From: Lederbergia graminis
GTDB taxonomy: Bacteria > Bacillota > Bacilli > Bacillales > Bacillaceae_C
Reading direction: 5' to 3'
Assembly: GCF_042655485.1 (NCBI RefSeq)
Contig: NZ_JBHSMC010000001.1
Span: 372,001-436,000, forward strand
Length of the DNA stretch: 64,000 nucleotides
Under the pieces are notes generated by a model, which was not told where the DNA came from, did not search any database, and saw only the letters and a list, made by a program, of their open reading frames with translations. Positions 34,348 to 42,677 of the stretch are shown in pieces; position 1 is the first letter of the stretch; the number at the start of each line of letters is the position of its first letter. Both the position numbers and the translations under genes were made by a program.

Positions 34348-35238
34348 ATGAAAGAGAGATTAAAAATTACTTTTATTGCAACTATCGCCTTTTACTTTTT
34401 CATCATGATGCACCGATATAACTACTTTGAACATGGAGATGATTACATCCTCCAAGCTTTATTTTATATGGCATTCAGCTTTTCCGTAGTAGGTCTAGAA
34501 GAAGCAATTCGAAGACAAAAAAACAAATTAAAAAATATTTTACTCATAGACTTTTCAGTAAGAGTTATCGTCCTAGTATTACATTTTATTTTTTTATTTG
34601 TACATATTAACATGTTATTGGCAAACATTATTGCGGGTGTACTATTTGCTGTGAATTTTTCTATTCAGTTATTTGTAATGAAAAAAAGTAAAAATGATAT
34701 TGCTAACAGAAAAATTGAAGAAGTAACGAGTGCCGAAATAAAAAACTTTATACAAAATACGTACGATGGCAAGTTAGATTTCTTAGGTGTAAACTTCAAA
34801 AATAAATTACAAAAAGTTACTAGTTATCTTGAACTCTCTGGAAAAGGGAATATCGTAATAATTATACTATTAGCTGGAATCTTCATCACACAACTAATTA
34901 ATAAACATATTCCTACTTTCATCTTAATAAGTGTTTTATTAACAGTTATCGTTCTCTACTTCTTTATTAAGATACACTTCGAATTAGGGAAAAGAGCCTT
35001 TCCTGATGCTTTTAAGACCAACATATCGGTTTGTTTCAATTTCTTACTTGGTTATCTAATATTATTCGTCAGTGAAGCTTTTTGGTATGAAAAACTAGGC
35101 ATTATGAGGATTACAATGTGGTTTATTTCCATTCTAATGTTTTGCCCATTATTCATCATGAAATTTAAAGTAAGAGAACAATTAATTGTACTGTATAGAG
35201 AATACCAGCAACATAAAATTAACCACCCAAAAAGATAG
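34348..35238 (+). CDS. Polytopic membrane protein of unknown function
   Basis: A 296-aa protein with about eight membrane helices in two groups, split by a cytoplasmic-looking stretch of about 65 residues (KKSKNDIANRKIEEVTSA to about residue 160). No family recognised. GAGAGG lies 8 nt before the ATG. It follows APH-fold kinase 1 by 19 bp, so the two are probably co-transcribed. The terminator hairpin overlaps its last codons. Confidence 0.75.
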   Translation: MKERLKITFIATIAFYFFIMMHRYNYFEHGDDYILQALFYMAFSFSVVGLEEAIRRQKNKLKNILLIDFSVRVIVLVLHFIFLFVHINMLLANIIAGVLFAVNFSIQLFVMKKSKNDIANRKIEEVTSAEIKNFIQNTYDGKLDFLGVNFKNKLQKVTSYLELSGKGNIVIIILLAGIFITQLINKHIPTFILISVLLTVIVLYFFIKIHFELGKRAFPDAFKTNISVCFNFLLGYLILFVSEAFWYEKLGIMRITMWFISILMFCPLFIMKFKVREQLIVLYREYQQHKINHPKR

Positions 35239-35268
35239 AATCATTGATTCACCTTTGGGTGGTTTTCT
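35221..35268. terminator. Bidirectional terminator
   Basis: AACCACCCAAA (35221-35231) pairs with TTTGGGTGGTT (35254-35264), with T-rich sequence after it. It lies between the membrane gene and the convergent GNAT gene and overlaps the end of the former. Confidence 0.85.
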
Positions 35269-35271
35269 ATT

Positions 35272-35772
35272 CTAAAGAAATATCACCATATGATCTTCAT
35301 CAAAATAGTTATTTTCACCAAGTTTCAATGCATTTTTTTCTGTTCCAAATACTTGAAAACCACATGTTAAATACAGTTTCTTTGCAGATACATTAGACGA
35401 AATTACTGACAAGTACACTTGTTCCAATCCTTCGATTTGCCGTGCTCTATGAAGTGCAGTATTTACTAGTAACTTACCAATGCCTTGCCCTCTTTTTTCA
35501 GATTTAACATACATACCCACAATATTTGCGCGGTGCCTTAACTTATCATGGGACTCTCTAACTAAAGTTACAATTCCAACAAGTGCTTCATGATCAAAGG
35601 CACCAAACGTATAAGCACCTTCATTTCTAAATCTTTCTCTAAATTGCTCAATTGGGCGTACATGTTCTTGTTCATAGCTAGAAGAAAATGCTTCGGGATG
35701 ATTTTTTAGTGCTTCTAGCCGGATCACTCTGTAAACTTCCGCATCACATTCATGTAATAATCTAATTTTCAC
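35272..35772 (-). CDS. GNAT family N-acetyltransferase
   Basis: A 166-aa GNAT acetyltransferase. The acetyl-CoA pyrophosphate loop is VKSEKRGQGIGKLLV (Q/RxxGxG/A), and the following LYLTCGFQVFGTEKNAL matches the C-terminal family block. N-terminal start MKIRLLHECDAEVYRVIRLEALK is typical. It transfers an acetyl group to an amine of a small molecule or protein; the acceptor is unknown. Convergent with the membrane gene, divergent from APH-fold kinase 2. Confidence 0.9.
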   Translation of the reverse strand: MKIRLLHECDAEVYRVIRLEALKNHPEAFSSSYEQEHVRPIEQFRERFRNEGAYTFGAFDHEALVGIVTLVRESHDKLRHRANIVGMYVKSEKRGQGIGKLLVNTALHRARQIEGLEQVYLSVISSNVSAKKLYLTCGFQVFGTEKNALKLGENNYFDEDHMVIFL

Positions 35773-35867
35773 TCTATCACCACTTCATGTAAAATAAATA
35801 ATAATAAACTTAATTTTATAATAAATGATAATTAAATGAAAATACTTTATATAATGGTGGTGGTTTT

Positions 35868-36857
35868 ATGAATCTTTCCATATCTGAAAAGATAGTTTCA
35901 TCTTGGGCAAAGAGGAATTCCGTTCCTTTAGGCTTATGTGCAAAGAATATAAAAGCAACATATATTTGGAACCCTGGTGGCTTTGTCAATCAATCCTATC
36001 AGATAACAGATGGAGAAACAAAACTACACGTTAAGTTTGTCAAAGAAGAAATGGTATCAAGTCTCTTGCAATGGAAACTAGTAAATAAGCAGTTAACTAA
36101 GAACTATTTTGCTCCAAAACTTGTATTTGAGATAAAAGAGGAAGTTTTACAAGGATATCCTTATGGACTAGTTTTCGAATATTTTGATGGGAAAGCACTA
36201 TATACAATATCAAATCCTTTACCATTTGTTCAAAAGATAATTCCATTACTGAACAAGTTACATCAAGATCATTATCTTAAAGAGCTAATTAGTTTGAATA
36301 GGGCAGTTACGTATGCAGACACGTTTAAAGAAGAGTACATCACAAGGTTTAAGGAAGACTTGGACATTATTACGCAAGGGAAACAACTTTTATACTTTGT
36401 AAAAGATAATACGATTGATTGGATGCAAAAGGAAGTAGATAACATACAAGAAATGGTGTTGAGTCATCCGAACTTTCAAGAAGAGGCAACAGATGTTGTA
36501 CATAACGATATCGGCTGGCAAAATGTATTAATTCAGCAACATAATTATTGCATTATTGATTGGGACAACCTTACCTTAGCCGGAGATGCTGCAATGGATT
36601 ATTCTGTATTTCTTTGGCCTTTATATAAGACTACTAATTTCTCATACATTCGTGATTACATCGAACAAATAGTCGGTAAAAATATGATGGAAAGAATGGC
36701 ATTGTATTTTCGAGCAAAATTGCTGGATGAAGTAATTGATGTATTAGCAGATTATATTGAAGCGGAGGAATTCCCTGAAGTAAAGCAACAGACGCAAAAA
36801 CGAGCAAGGGAAATTCATCAAAGAGCAATTCAAGAATATAGAAAACTGTACAATTAA
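35868..36857 (+). CDS. APH-fold kinase 2 (HGD altered to HND)
   Basis: A 329-aa APH/choline kinase fold protein. The catalytic loop reads VVHNDIGWQNVLI, with HND in place of HGD but Asp and Asn kept; the second metal site is CIIDWDNLTLAGDAAMDY. N-terminal nucleotide-binding beta-sheet region GGFVNQSYQITDGETKLHVK is visible. The ATG follows GGTGGTGG. The heparinase-like gene follows after 93 bp. Substrate unknown; sugar or amino alcohol kinase activity is as likely as antibiotic modification. Confidence 0.85.
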   Translation: MNLSISEKIVSSWAKRNSVPLGLCAKNIKATYIWNPGGFVNQSYQITDGETKLHVKFVKEEMVSSLLQWKLVNKQLTKNYFAPKLVFEIKEEVLQGYPYGLVFEYFDGKALYTISNPLPFVQKIIPLLNKLHQDHYLKELISLNRAVTYADTFKEEYITRFKEDLDIITQGKQLLYFVKDNTIDWMQKEVDNIQEMVLSHPNFQEEATDVVHNDIGWQNVLIQQHNYCIIDWDNLTLAGDAAMDYSVFLWPLYKTTNFSYIRDYIEQIVGKNMMERMALYFRAKLLDEVIDVLADYIEAEEFPEVKQQTQKRAREIHQRAIQEYRKLYN

Positions 36858-36950
36858 GAAAGAAAAGATGGTGAAATGGAAGGGCTTTCCGCAGCATGAG
36901 TCGAAGATAAAGTAGAGTAAATAAGTGCGAAAAATAGGTGGGAGGTAAAA

Positions 36951-38747
36951 ATGAATAAAACTGATATTAAACGTCTTCTTATCAATAAGGAATGCCTGTT
37001 TCCTACAGGTAGGTTAGTAACATGGAAGAAGAATCTTAGTAGCTCATCAATACTTCAAGCTATGGTAGAGGAAATAAAAGAAGAGTCTATCAGACTTTTA
37101 TCGGAGCCAATTCCAGAATTAAGTTATTCATTATTTAATATATTCGAGCAAACTGGAGAACGATTACAATATGAACGTGCCTATTTTGAGAAAAGACGTC
37201 GTTTAAATACATTTGCCATAATGGTATGGATAGATTCAGAAAATAAGGAGTACCGTGAACAACTTCATAATATTATTTGGTCTATCTGTAATGAGTATAC
37301 TTGGTGTCTACCTGCGCATTTTAGTTATGATAAAAAAACTTCATATTCATTATACTCCCAACAGAATGAGGAAGTAGTAATTGATTTATTTGCTGCCGAA
37401 ACTGGTTTTGCTTTAGCAGAAATATTACAGTTAATAGGTGAACATTTGGATCCGCTTATTAAGAAACGGGTGTATCAAGAGCTATATAAACGTATTTTTT
37501 GGCCATTTCAGCAGCAAACATTTGGTTGGGAAACCGCAACTCATAATTGGGCAGCTGTTTGTGCTAGTTCAATTGGTGCAGCTGCAATTCATTTATTACA
37601 GGACCACGAAGAGCTTTCCAGTATATTAGAACGAGTGCTTGTAACAATGGATTATTACTTAGAAGGATTCCAAGAGGACGGGACATGTTTAGAGGGTTAT
37701 GGATATTGGGAATATGGGTTCGGTTTTTTTGTATATTTTGCTGATCTACTAAAAAAGAAAACGAATGATACAATCAACCTTTTTACATCTGAAAAGGTTC
37801 ACCAAATTGCTCTTTTCCAACAAAAGACGTTCCTACATAAAAATAAACTAGCAAATTTTTCTGATGCAGTTCCAAGTAAAAATATTTTTATCGGCCTTAG
37901 TCATTATTTAAACACTATTTATGATGATGTCGAAATCCCTGAAAATGAACTACGTGCACATTATACAGAAGATCATTGTAGTCGCTGGGCTCCAGTAATC
38001 CGTAATTTACTTTGGTATCGTAAAGAGGCTAAAGGAAGTCCATGGAAGGATACCACTTTTTTTATGGAAAAATCTGCTTGGATACTATCGAGGAAAAATG
38101 GTCATGCATTTGCTACGAAAGGTGGAAATAATGAGGAGCCACACAATCATAATGATGTTGGTCACTTTATGTTACTAGCTGACGATGAAGTATTTTTACA
38201 AGACTTAGGATCAGGTATGTACACAAAAGATTATTTTGGTGCAAGACGTTATTCATATGTAACAAATGGATCACAAGGTCATTCCGTACCAATTATTAAT
38301 GGTCAGTATCAAAAAGCAGGGGAGAAGTTTTCAGCAACTATTTTGGATGTTCAGATTGAACAAGATGTAGACCAGTTTTCACTCGATATGTCAAAAGCCT
38401 ATAAACTGACAGAGTTAAACAAATTCACGCGTACATTTACTTGGGAAAAATCTGTAAAGCCTACTCTTAAGTTAGAAGATACATATAGTTTTCATCATCA
38501 ACCAGAATCGATTGTGGAAAGGTTCATCACTCCGATATTTGAAATATCTAAACATGAATATGGAATTACATTACTCGGGAAACGAACTTTGAAAATTAAC
38601 TATGATAAAAACAAGCTTAATTTAAACATAAAGAAACTTAATTACTTGAATCATTTTGGCGAAAAAGAGTACTTTTTTGCTCTAGATTTTACAATTATTA
38701 ATCCGGCAAAATTTTGTGAGGCCCAGTTTGTTTTTCAATTTGAATGA
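36951..38747 (+). CDS. Heparinase II/III-like polysaccharide lyase family protein
   Basis: A 598-aa protein: an N-terminal alpha/alpha toroid of about 380 residues (with TATHNWAAVCASSIGAAA) and a C-terminal beta-sandwich with the heparinase II/III signature GGNNEEPHNHNDVGHFML. Relatives cleave uronic acid polysaccharides by beta-elimination. There is no signal peptide, so it would act on imported oligosaccharides in the cytoplasm. GGGAGG precedes the ATG. The stop overlaps the frame of the next small gene. No dedicated transporter is near, so the substrate is unclear. Confidence 0.88.
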   Translation: MNKTDIKRLLINKECLFPTGRLVTWKKNLSSSSILQAMVEEIKEESIRLLSEPIPELSYSLFNIFEQTGERLQYERAYFEKRRRLNTFAIMVWIDSENKEYREQLHNIIWSICNEYTWCLPAHFSYDKKTSYSLYSQQNEEVVIDLFAAETGFALAEILQLIGEHLDPLIKKRVYQELYKRIFWPFQQQTFGWETATHNWAAVCASSIGAAAIHLLQDHEELSSILERVLVTMDYYLEGFQEDGTCLEGYGYWEYGFGFFVYFADLLKKKTNDTINLFTSEKVHQIALFQQKTFLHKNKLANFSDAVPSKNIFIGLSHYLNTIYDDVEIPENELRAHYTEDHCSRWAPVIRNLLWYRKEAKGSPWKDTTFFMEKSAWILSRKNGHAFATKGGNNEEPHNHNDVGHFMLLADDEVFLQDLGSGMYTKDYFGARRYSYVTNGSQGHSVPIINGQYQKAGEKFSATILDVQIEQDVDQFSLDMSKAYKLTELNKFTRTFTWEKSVKPTLKLEDTYSFHHQPESIVERFITPIFEISKHEYGITLLGKRTLKINYDKNKLNLNIKKLNYLNHFGEKEYFFALDFTIINPAKFCEAQFVFQFE

Positions 38748-38785
38748 CAATTATTTGTATAGGAGAGAAAGGAGGTTATTTTTCC

Positions 38786-39001
38786 ATGTTTAATATGAAC
38801 AGGAAAGATTTGTTATTAATTTTAGCAGTTTTATTTATCTACTTGTTAATTGGTTATGTATTCGATATAGATCCATTAAAGGTTTTTATTTTCCGTGTAG
38901 ACAGTTTCAGTATTAGTTTCTTTGGACTCATACTATGGATTGTTACGGTAATCCTAATTAGATATTTTCATCGAAAGAGTATAGAGAAAGTTGAAGATTA
39001 A
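38786..39001 (+). CDS. Small two-helix membrane protein
   Basis: A 71-aa protein with two membrane helices (LLLILAVLFIYLLIGYVF and ISFFGLILWIVTVILI) and a charged tail. The ATG at 38786 follows AAAGGAGG closely, so the earlier in-frame start at 38744 is unlikely. It lies 38 bp after the heparinase-like gene and 34 bp before another membrane protein, and may share a transcript with both. Function unknown. Confidence 0.7.
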   Translation: MFNMNRKDLLLILAVLFIYLLIGYVFDIDPLKVFIFRVDSFSISFFGLILWIVTVILIRYFHRKSIEKVED

Positions 39002-39035
39002 TTGACTTTGAATGAATCCTTAGGAGGATCACATA

Positions 39036-39467
39036 GTGATAAATAAAGGGACAATCATTATTACTCTTACAGGTATCGGCTGCTTGATTTTGAACTTTAA
39101 TCATTTCTTGATGGGGAGTCCTGCAACTATTTTAAATTTAATTGCTACACTTGCTTATATCACAATTTGGATCTTTGTGTTAATAAACTCGGTAAAAATA
39201 AAAAATGGTAAGGCGCTAATTGTATATACTATTTTTTGGATTTTAACATTATTTTTCTCTATCCATATGGGATATGTTAATGTTACTGAAGTTCATGCAG
39301 ATTGGGCAATTCCTTACGTAATTTTACTAATAACCCCATGGTATGGTATTCGCATTTTTGTTGATAGTTTTGTAATCGTATCGATCATAATAGCTTCTTT
39401 TTCTGCCGTAATGTTAACTGTTATTGCTGTATCATTCGTTAAAATGAAAAAAGTACGAACTAATTAA
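39036..39467 (+). CDS. Small polytopic membrane protein of unknown function
   Basis: A 143-aa protein with four membrane helices in close succession and very short loops. GTG start behind TTAGGAGGA. No family recognised. It is followed 20 bp later by a methyltransferase gene and preceded by another small membrane protein gene, so a co-transcribed run from 36951 to 40231 is likely. Confidence 0.7.
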   Translation: MINKGTIIITLTGIGCLILNFNHFLMGSPATILNLIATLAYITIWIFVLINSVKIKNGKALIVYTIFWILTLFFSIHMGYVNVTEVHADWAIPYVILLITPWYGIRIFVDSFVIVSIIIASFSAVMLTVIAVSFVKMKKVRTN

Positions 39468-39487
39468 ATATGTATTAGGTGGACGAA

Positions 39488-40231
39488 ATGAATCTAATAA
39501 ATTATGAGAATTTTTATAATAAAGTTGGCAAAGAAAATGGTTGGGATTTTAGTAAGTTGAAGGTCTTTGCAGAAGGAGTTCAATGGGATTTTTACGAAGA
39601 AGTAAGAAGCAAATCTCAAACTTCTGATGTACTTTTAGATATAGGTACAGGTGGAGGAGAGAATTTATTAAAAATCGCTCCTTATTTCCTTCTTTTAATT
39701 GGAATTGATTTGTCTCATGAAATGGTGGAAAGAGCACAATCAAATCTAAATAAAACTAGAGAGTCAAACGTTAGGCTTTTTCAAATGTCTTCTGAAGATA
39801 TACAGTTCCCAAAGGAGTTTTTTGATGTAATCACGTGCCGACATGCTCCATTTTCTGCAAGAGAAGTTGCCAAGGTTTTAAAAGCTGGTGGTTTTTTTCT
39901 GACACAGCAGGTAGGAGAAGGGGACAAGTTTAATTTAAAGAATGCATTTAATGTCCCGCTTAAAAGTAATGATGGGACATTAAAAGAAAAGTATATGAAG
40001 GAATTGATGGAAGCGGGCTTTATGAATATTCAAAGTTATGATTACAATGCTATTGAATATTACCAAAGTCCTGAGGATTTAATATTTTTACTGAAACACA
40101 CACCAATTATTCCAAACTTCGGCGCAAATAAGCAGGACTTTGAAACGCTAAAACATTTTATTAAAGATAATCAAACAAAAAAAGGAATACAAACAAATTC
40201 ACAGCGTTTTTTAATAGTTGCTAAAAAGTAG
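39488..40231 (+). CDS. Class I SAM-dependent methyltransferase
   Basis: A 247-aa methyltransferase with Rossmann-fold motif I LLDIGTGGGENLL, motif II LIGIDLSHEMVERA, motif III region SSEDIQFPKEFFDVITCRHA and a post-motif KAGGFFLTQQVGEGD. Substrate is not identifiable; the family resembles UbiE/YcgJ-type enzymes. ATG at 39488 follows TAGGTGGACG. Its TAG stop overlaps the first base of MITE copy 3, so the C-terminus was fixed at or near the insertion point. Confidence 0.9.
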   Translation: MNLINYENFYNKVGKENGWDFSKLKVFAEGVQWDFYEEVRSKSQTSDVLLDIGTGGGENLLKIAPYFLLLIGIDLSHEMVERAQSNLNKTRESNVRLFQMSSEDIQFPKEFFDVITCRHAPFSAREVAKVLKAGGFFLTQQVGEGDKFNLKNAFNVPLKSNDGTLKEKYMKELMEAGFMNIQSYDYNAIEYYQSPEDLIFLLKHTPIIPNFGANKQDFETLKHFIKDNQTKKGIQTNSQRFLIVAKK

Positions 40232-40419
40232 GGTCTGTTAACGTTCATTGTTGTTAACAACTTAGTTGATTGTAGCGGATGTACACGAGACTCCTGCGGG
40301 AACAGCACGAGCCGAAGATCCACTTGGCAAAGCGGTTTTCTTTGCCAAGTTAGCTGAGGCCGTGCCCGCGGAAAGCGAGTGTACAGGAGCGAAAATCAAT
40401 AACAGAGTTTAACAGAGCT
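40231..40419 (+). mobile_element. 189-bp MITE-like element, copy 3
   Basis: Starts GGGTCTGTTAACG and ends TTTAACAGAGCT. The flanking octamers are AAAAAGTA (40223-40230) and AATAAGTA (40420-40427), seven of eight identical. Internal stems and the central CTTGGCAAAG/CTTTGCCAAG hairpin match copies 1 and 2. It begins on the last base of the methyltransferase stop codon and ends 28 bp before APH-fold kinase 3. Confidence 0.9.
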
Positions 40420-40447
40420 AATAAGTAAAAAGGAGTGGATAGATTTT

Positions 40448-41365
40448 ATGAATGAGCCAAATCTCTTCAAACAAAGTGAGATTGATCGTATTCAAAATCG
40501 TTTTGGAAAGAGTTTTTATCAAAAGGTTTTAAGAGATGTAGCAGTCTATTCCAACAGGTGGAATTTAATTAAACTAAAATTTATCCCTTCTTATTCAGCA
40601 AATATAGTTTTCAAGTGTTATTCTGATACCTTCGGTAATGTAGTATTAAAAATAGGGAATCCCTCATCAAAAGAGATACGGACAGAATTCAATACTTTAA
40701 AAGAGTACAGGGGTCAAAGATTCATCCATGTTTTTGAGGAAGATATTGAAAACGGAGTTATATTAGAAGAGTATGTTAAACCGGGAACTCCTTTAAGGAA
40801 CGAAGAGTCCCTCGAAAAGCGACTTTCTATATTCTGTTCACTTTATGAAGGATTACATGTTGAACCAGAAAATGCAGCAATATATCCGACCTATATGGAT
40901 TGGGTAAGTAGAATTACTGAATATATGAGTCGTAGACAAGATTTTCAGGAATTGTACTTATATATGAAAAAGGCAGAGGACATTTGCTTATCACTAACTA
41001 CTAAATTTAGTAAAATGTTGCTTCTTCATGGTGATTTTCATCATGATAATATATTATTGGGTCATGACGGAGTGTATAAAATCATTGATCCTAAAGGGGT
41101 AATCGGAGATCCTATTTTCGATATTCCAAGGTTTATTCTAAATGAATTTGAAGATGAAATTACTCCTGATTTATATATGAAGATAAACAATGTAATTACC
41201 TTTCTAGAAAAAAGATTACATATTCCAAACGATATCATAAGGAAATGTCTGTTTGTGGAAACTGCAATGGGTATTTGCTGGTGTGTAGAAGATGGTGCCA
41301 CATTAGAAAGTGCTCCAAATCTTATCCAAACAGTTGCCTTTGCAGATACTATATTAAAAAGTTGA
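40448..41365 (+). CDS. APH-fold kinase 3 (APH(6)/hydroxyurea kinase-like)
   Basis: A 305-aa protein with the canonical catalytic loop LLHGDFHHDNILLG and the second motif IIDPKGVIGDPIFDIPRF. The DPKG block is the hallmark of the streptomycin 6-phosphotransferase/hydroxyurea kinase group (PF04655). Resistance to streptomycin is possible by family but not shown. GGAGTGG lies upstream of the ATG. It begins 28 bp after MITE copy 3, which may affect its expression. It is the most conventional of the three APH-fold genes here. Confidence 0.85.
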   Translation: MNEPNLFKQSEIDRIQNRFGKSFYQKVLRDVAVYSNRWNLIKLKFIPSYSANIVFKCYSDTFGNVVLKIGNPSSKEIRTEFNTLKEYRGQRFIHVFEEDIENGVILEEYVKPGTPLRNEESLEKRLSIFCSLYEGLHVEPENAAIYPTYMDWVSRITEYMSRRQDFQELYLYMKKAEDICLSLTTKFSKMLLLHGDFHHDNILLGHDGVYKIIDPKGVIGDPIFDIPRFILNEFEDEITPDLYMKINNVITFLEKRLHIPNDIIRKCLFVETAMGICWCVEDGATLESAPNLIQTVAFADTILKS

Positions 41366-41455
41366 TTCATTTTTCATAAACTAGTTTGCTAACAGCTTTC
41401 ACATTAGTTTCAGTTGTAGAACAATTCAGGAAAACTATTTTCGGGAAGTGATAAC

Positions 41456-42280
41456 GTGTCGGTATTTTTAACGAAAGAGTTAGGAGAAAGATTAGAGGAT
41501 GCGGAAGTAATCACTTTATTCTCACGTCTTTCAGCTATTAAAGAAATCGATGGAAATCCAATGCAAGTGGACATTCAAAGGTTTGGGAATGCAACTGCAT
41601 TTTCAGCAAAAAATATACCTGGTCCTGCATTTAATACTGTAAAAGGTTTAAAAGAAGGAGACCAACCTTACATAGACGAAATAATCCAATTTTACAATAA
41701 TAAGAATATCCCTGTACGCTTTGAATTAACTCCTGCTCATACTTCATCAGAATTACTTACATATTTAAATAAAAAAGGATTTTATCAAATCGACTTTCAT
41801 TCATCCCTCTACATGCCTTTAAAATTAGAATTGGATAAACAATTAATGGTCCATGATATTTCTATTCGAGAAATTAAGAAAGAGGAATTTAGTATTTTTT
41901 CAGAAATATATACTAAGGGTTTTGGAATGCCCTCATTTCTACAAGGGGCCGTAGCCCAAAATAATGCTGTACTATTTGATCACCCTGGATGGACTTTTTA
42001 TCTCGCGTTTTTGCAAGGTACCCCGATAGGATTAGGAGTCTTACATATAAATAATCAAATCGCAACACTCTCTGCCGCTACAACAATTCCAAGCTTTCGT
42101 AATAATGGAGTTCAATCGGCTTTAATTAAGCAACGTATGTATAAAGCATTAATGAAAAATTGTGAACTTATAACAGGTCAAGCAAAGTATGGGTCAGTGA
42201 GTCAAAATAATATGGAAAGAGCCGGTATGAAATTAGCTTATACTAAGGCGATTTGGGTGAATAAATCCGAAACTTTTTAG
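41456..42280 (+). CDS. GNAT family N-acetyltransferase (two-domain length)
   Basis: A 274-aa protein whose C-terminal half (from about residue 140) is a GNAT domain with PIGLGVLHINNQIATLSAAT and the acetyl-CoA loop PSFRNNGVQSALIKQRM. The N-terminal half (GNATAFSAKNIPGPAFNTV) recalls the degenerate GNAT half found in tandem-GNAT proteins. GTG start behind GGGAAGTGA. The acceptor is unknown. It follows APH-fold kinase 3 by 90 bp. Confidence 0.85.
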   Translation: MSVFLTKELGERLEDAEVITLFSRLSAIKEIDGNPMQVDIQRFGNATAFSAKNIPGPAFNTVKGLKEGDQPYIDEIIQFYNNKNIPVRFELTPAHTSSELLTYLNKKGFYQIDFHSSLYMPLKLELDKQLMVHDISIREIKKEEFSIFSEIYTKGFGMPSFLQGAVAQNNAVLFDHPGWTFYLAFLQGTPIGLGVLHINNQIATLSAATTIPSFRNNGVQSALIKQRMYKALMKNCELITGQAKYGSVSQNNMERAGMKLAYTKAIWVNKSETF

Positions 42281-42463
42281 TTAATTATGATAATGGTATT
42301 ATTGATGTAACAATATAAACAATAAGTTTAAGTAATTTTGAAGCATATTGAATTTTAATACGTATGTATTAATAGATGAATTACATTTGGGCAATTAACA
42401 CTTTTTTCTTAGGTATATGTAAGGAATCCCAATTATAAATAACTTAAATAATGGAGGAATTTC

Positions 42464-42646
42464 ATGAAAAAAAGATTACGTAGATCAGCGACAGATCGAT
42501 CATTAACAGGTGTTTGCGGTGGGATTGCTGAATATTTAGGGGTGTCTTCATTTGGCGTAAGGTTATTATTTATCATTGTACCCGTTTCATTCCTTTTTTA
42601 TATTATTCTTGCAAATACAATCCCAGACAGCAGATCATCTCTATAA
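42464..42646 (+). CDS. PspC domain protein
   Basis: A 60-aa protein made of a single PspC domain: a basic N-terminus, the signature SLTGVCGGIAEYLGVSSFGVRL and one membrane helix. PspC proteins take part in envelope stress responses. ATG behind ATGGAGGAA. The 183-bp gap before it has nothing I can support. The lipoprotein gene follows after 31 bp and may be co-transcribed. Confidence 0.9.
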   Translation: MKKRLRRSATDRSLTGVCGGIAEYLGVSSFGVRLLFIIVPVSFLFYIILANTIPDSRSSL

Positions 42647-42677
42647 TCAACTATTTTACAAAGGGAAGTGCAAATAA

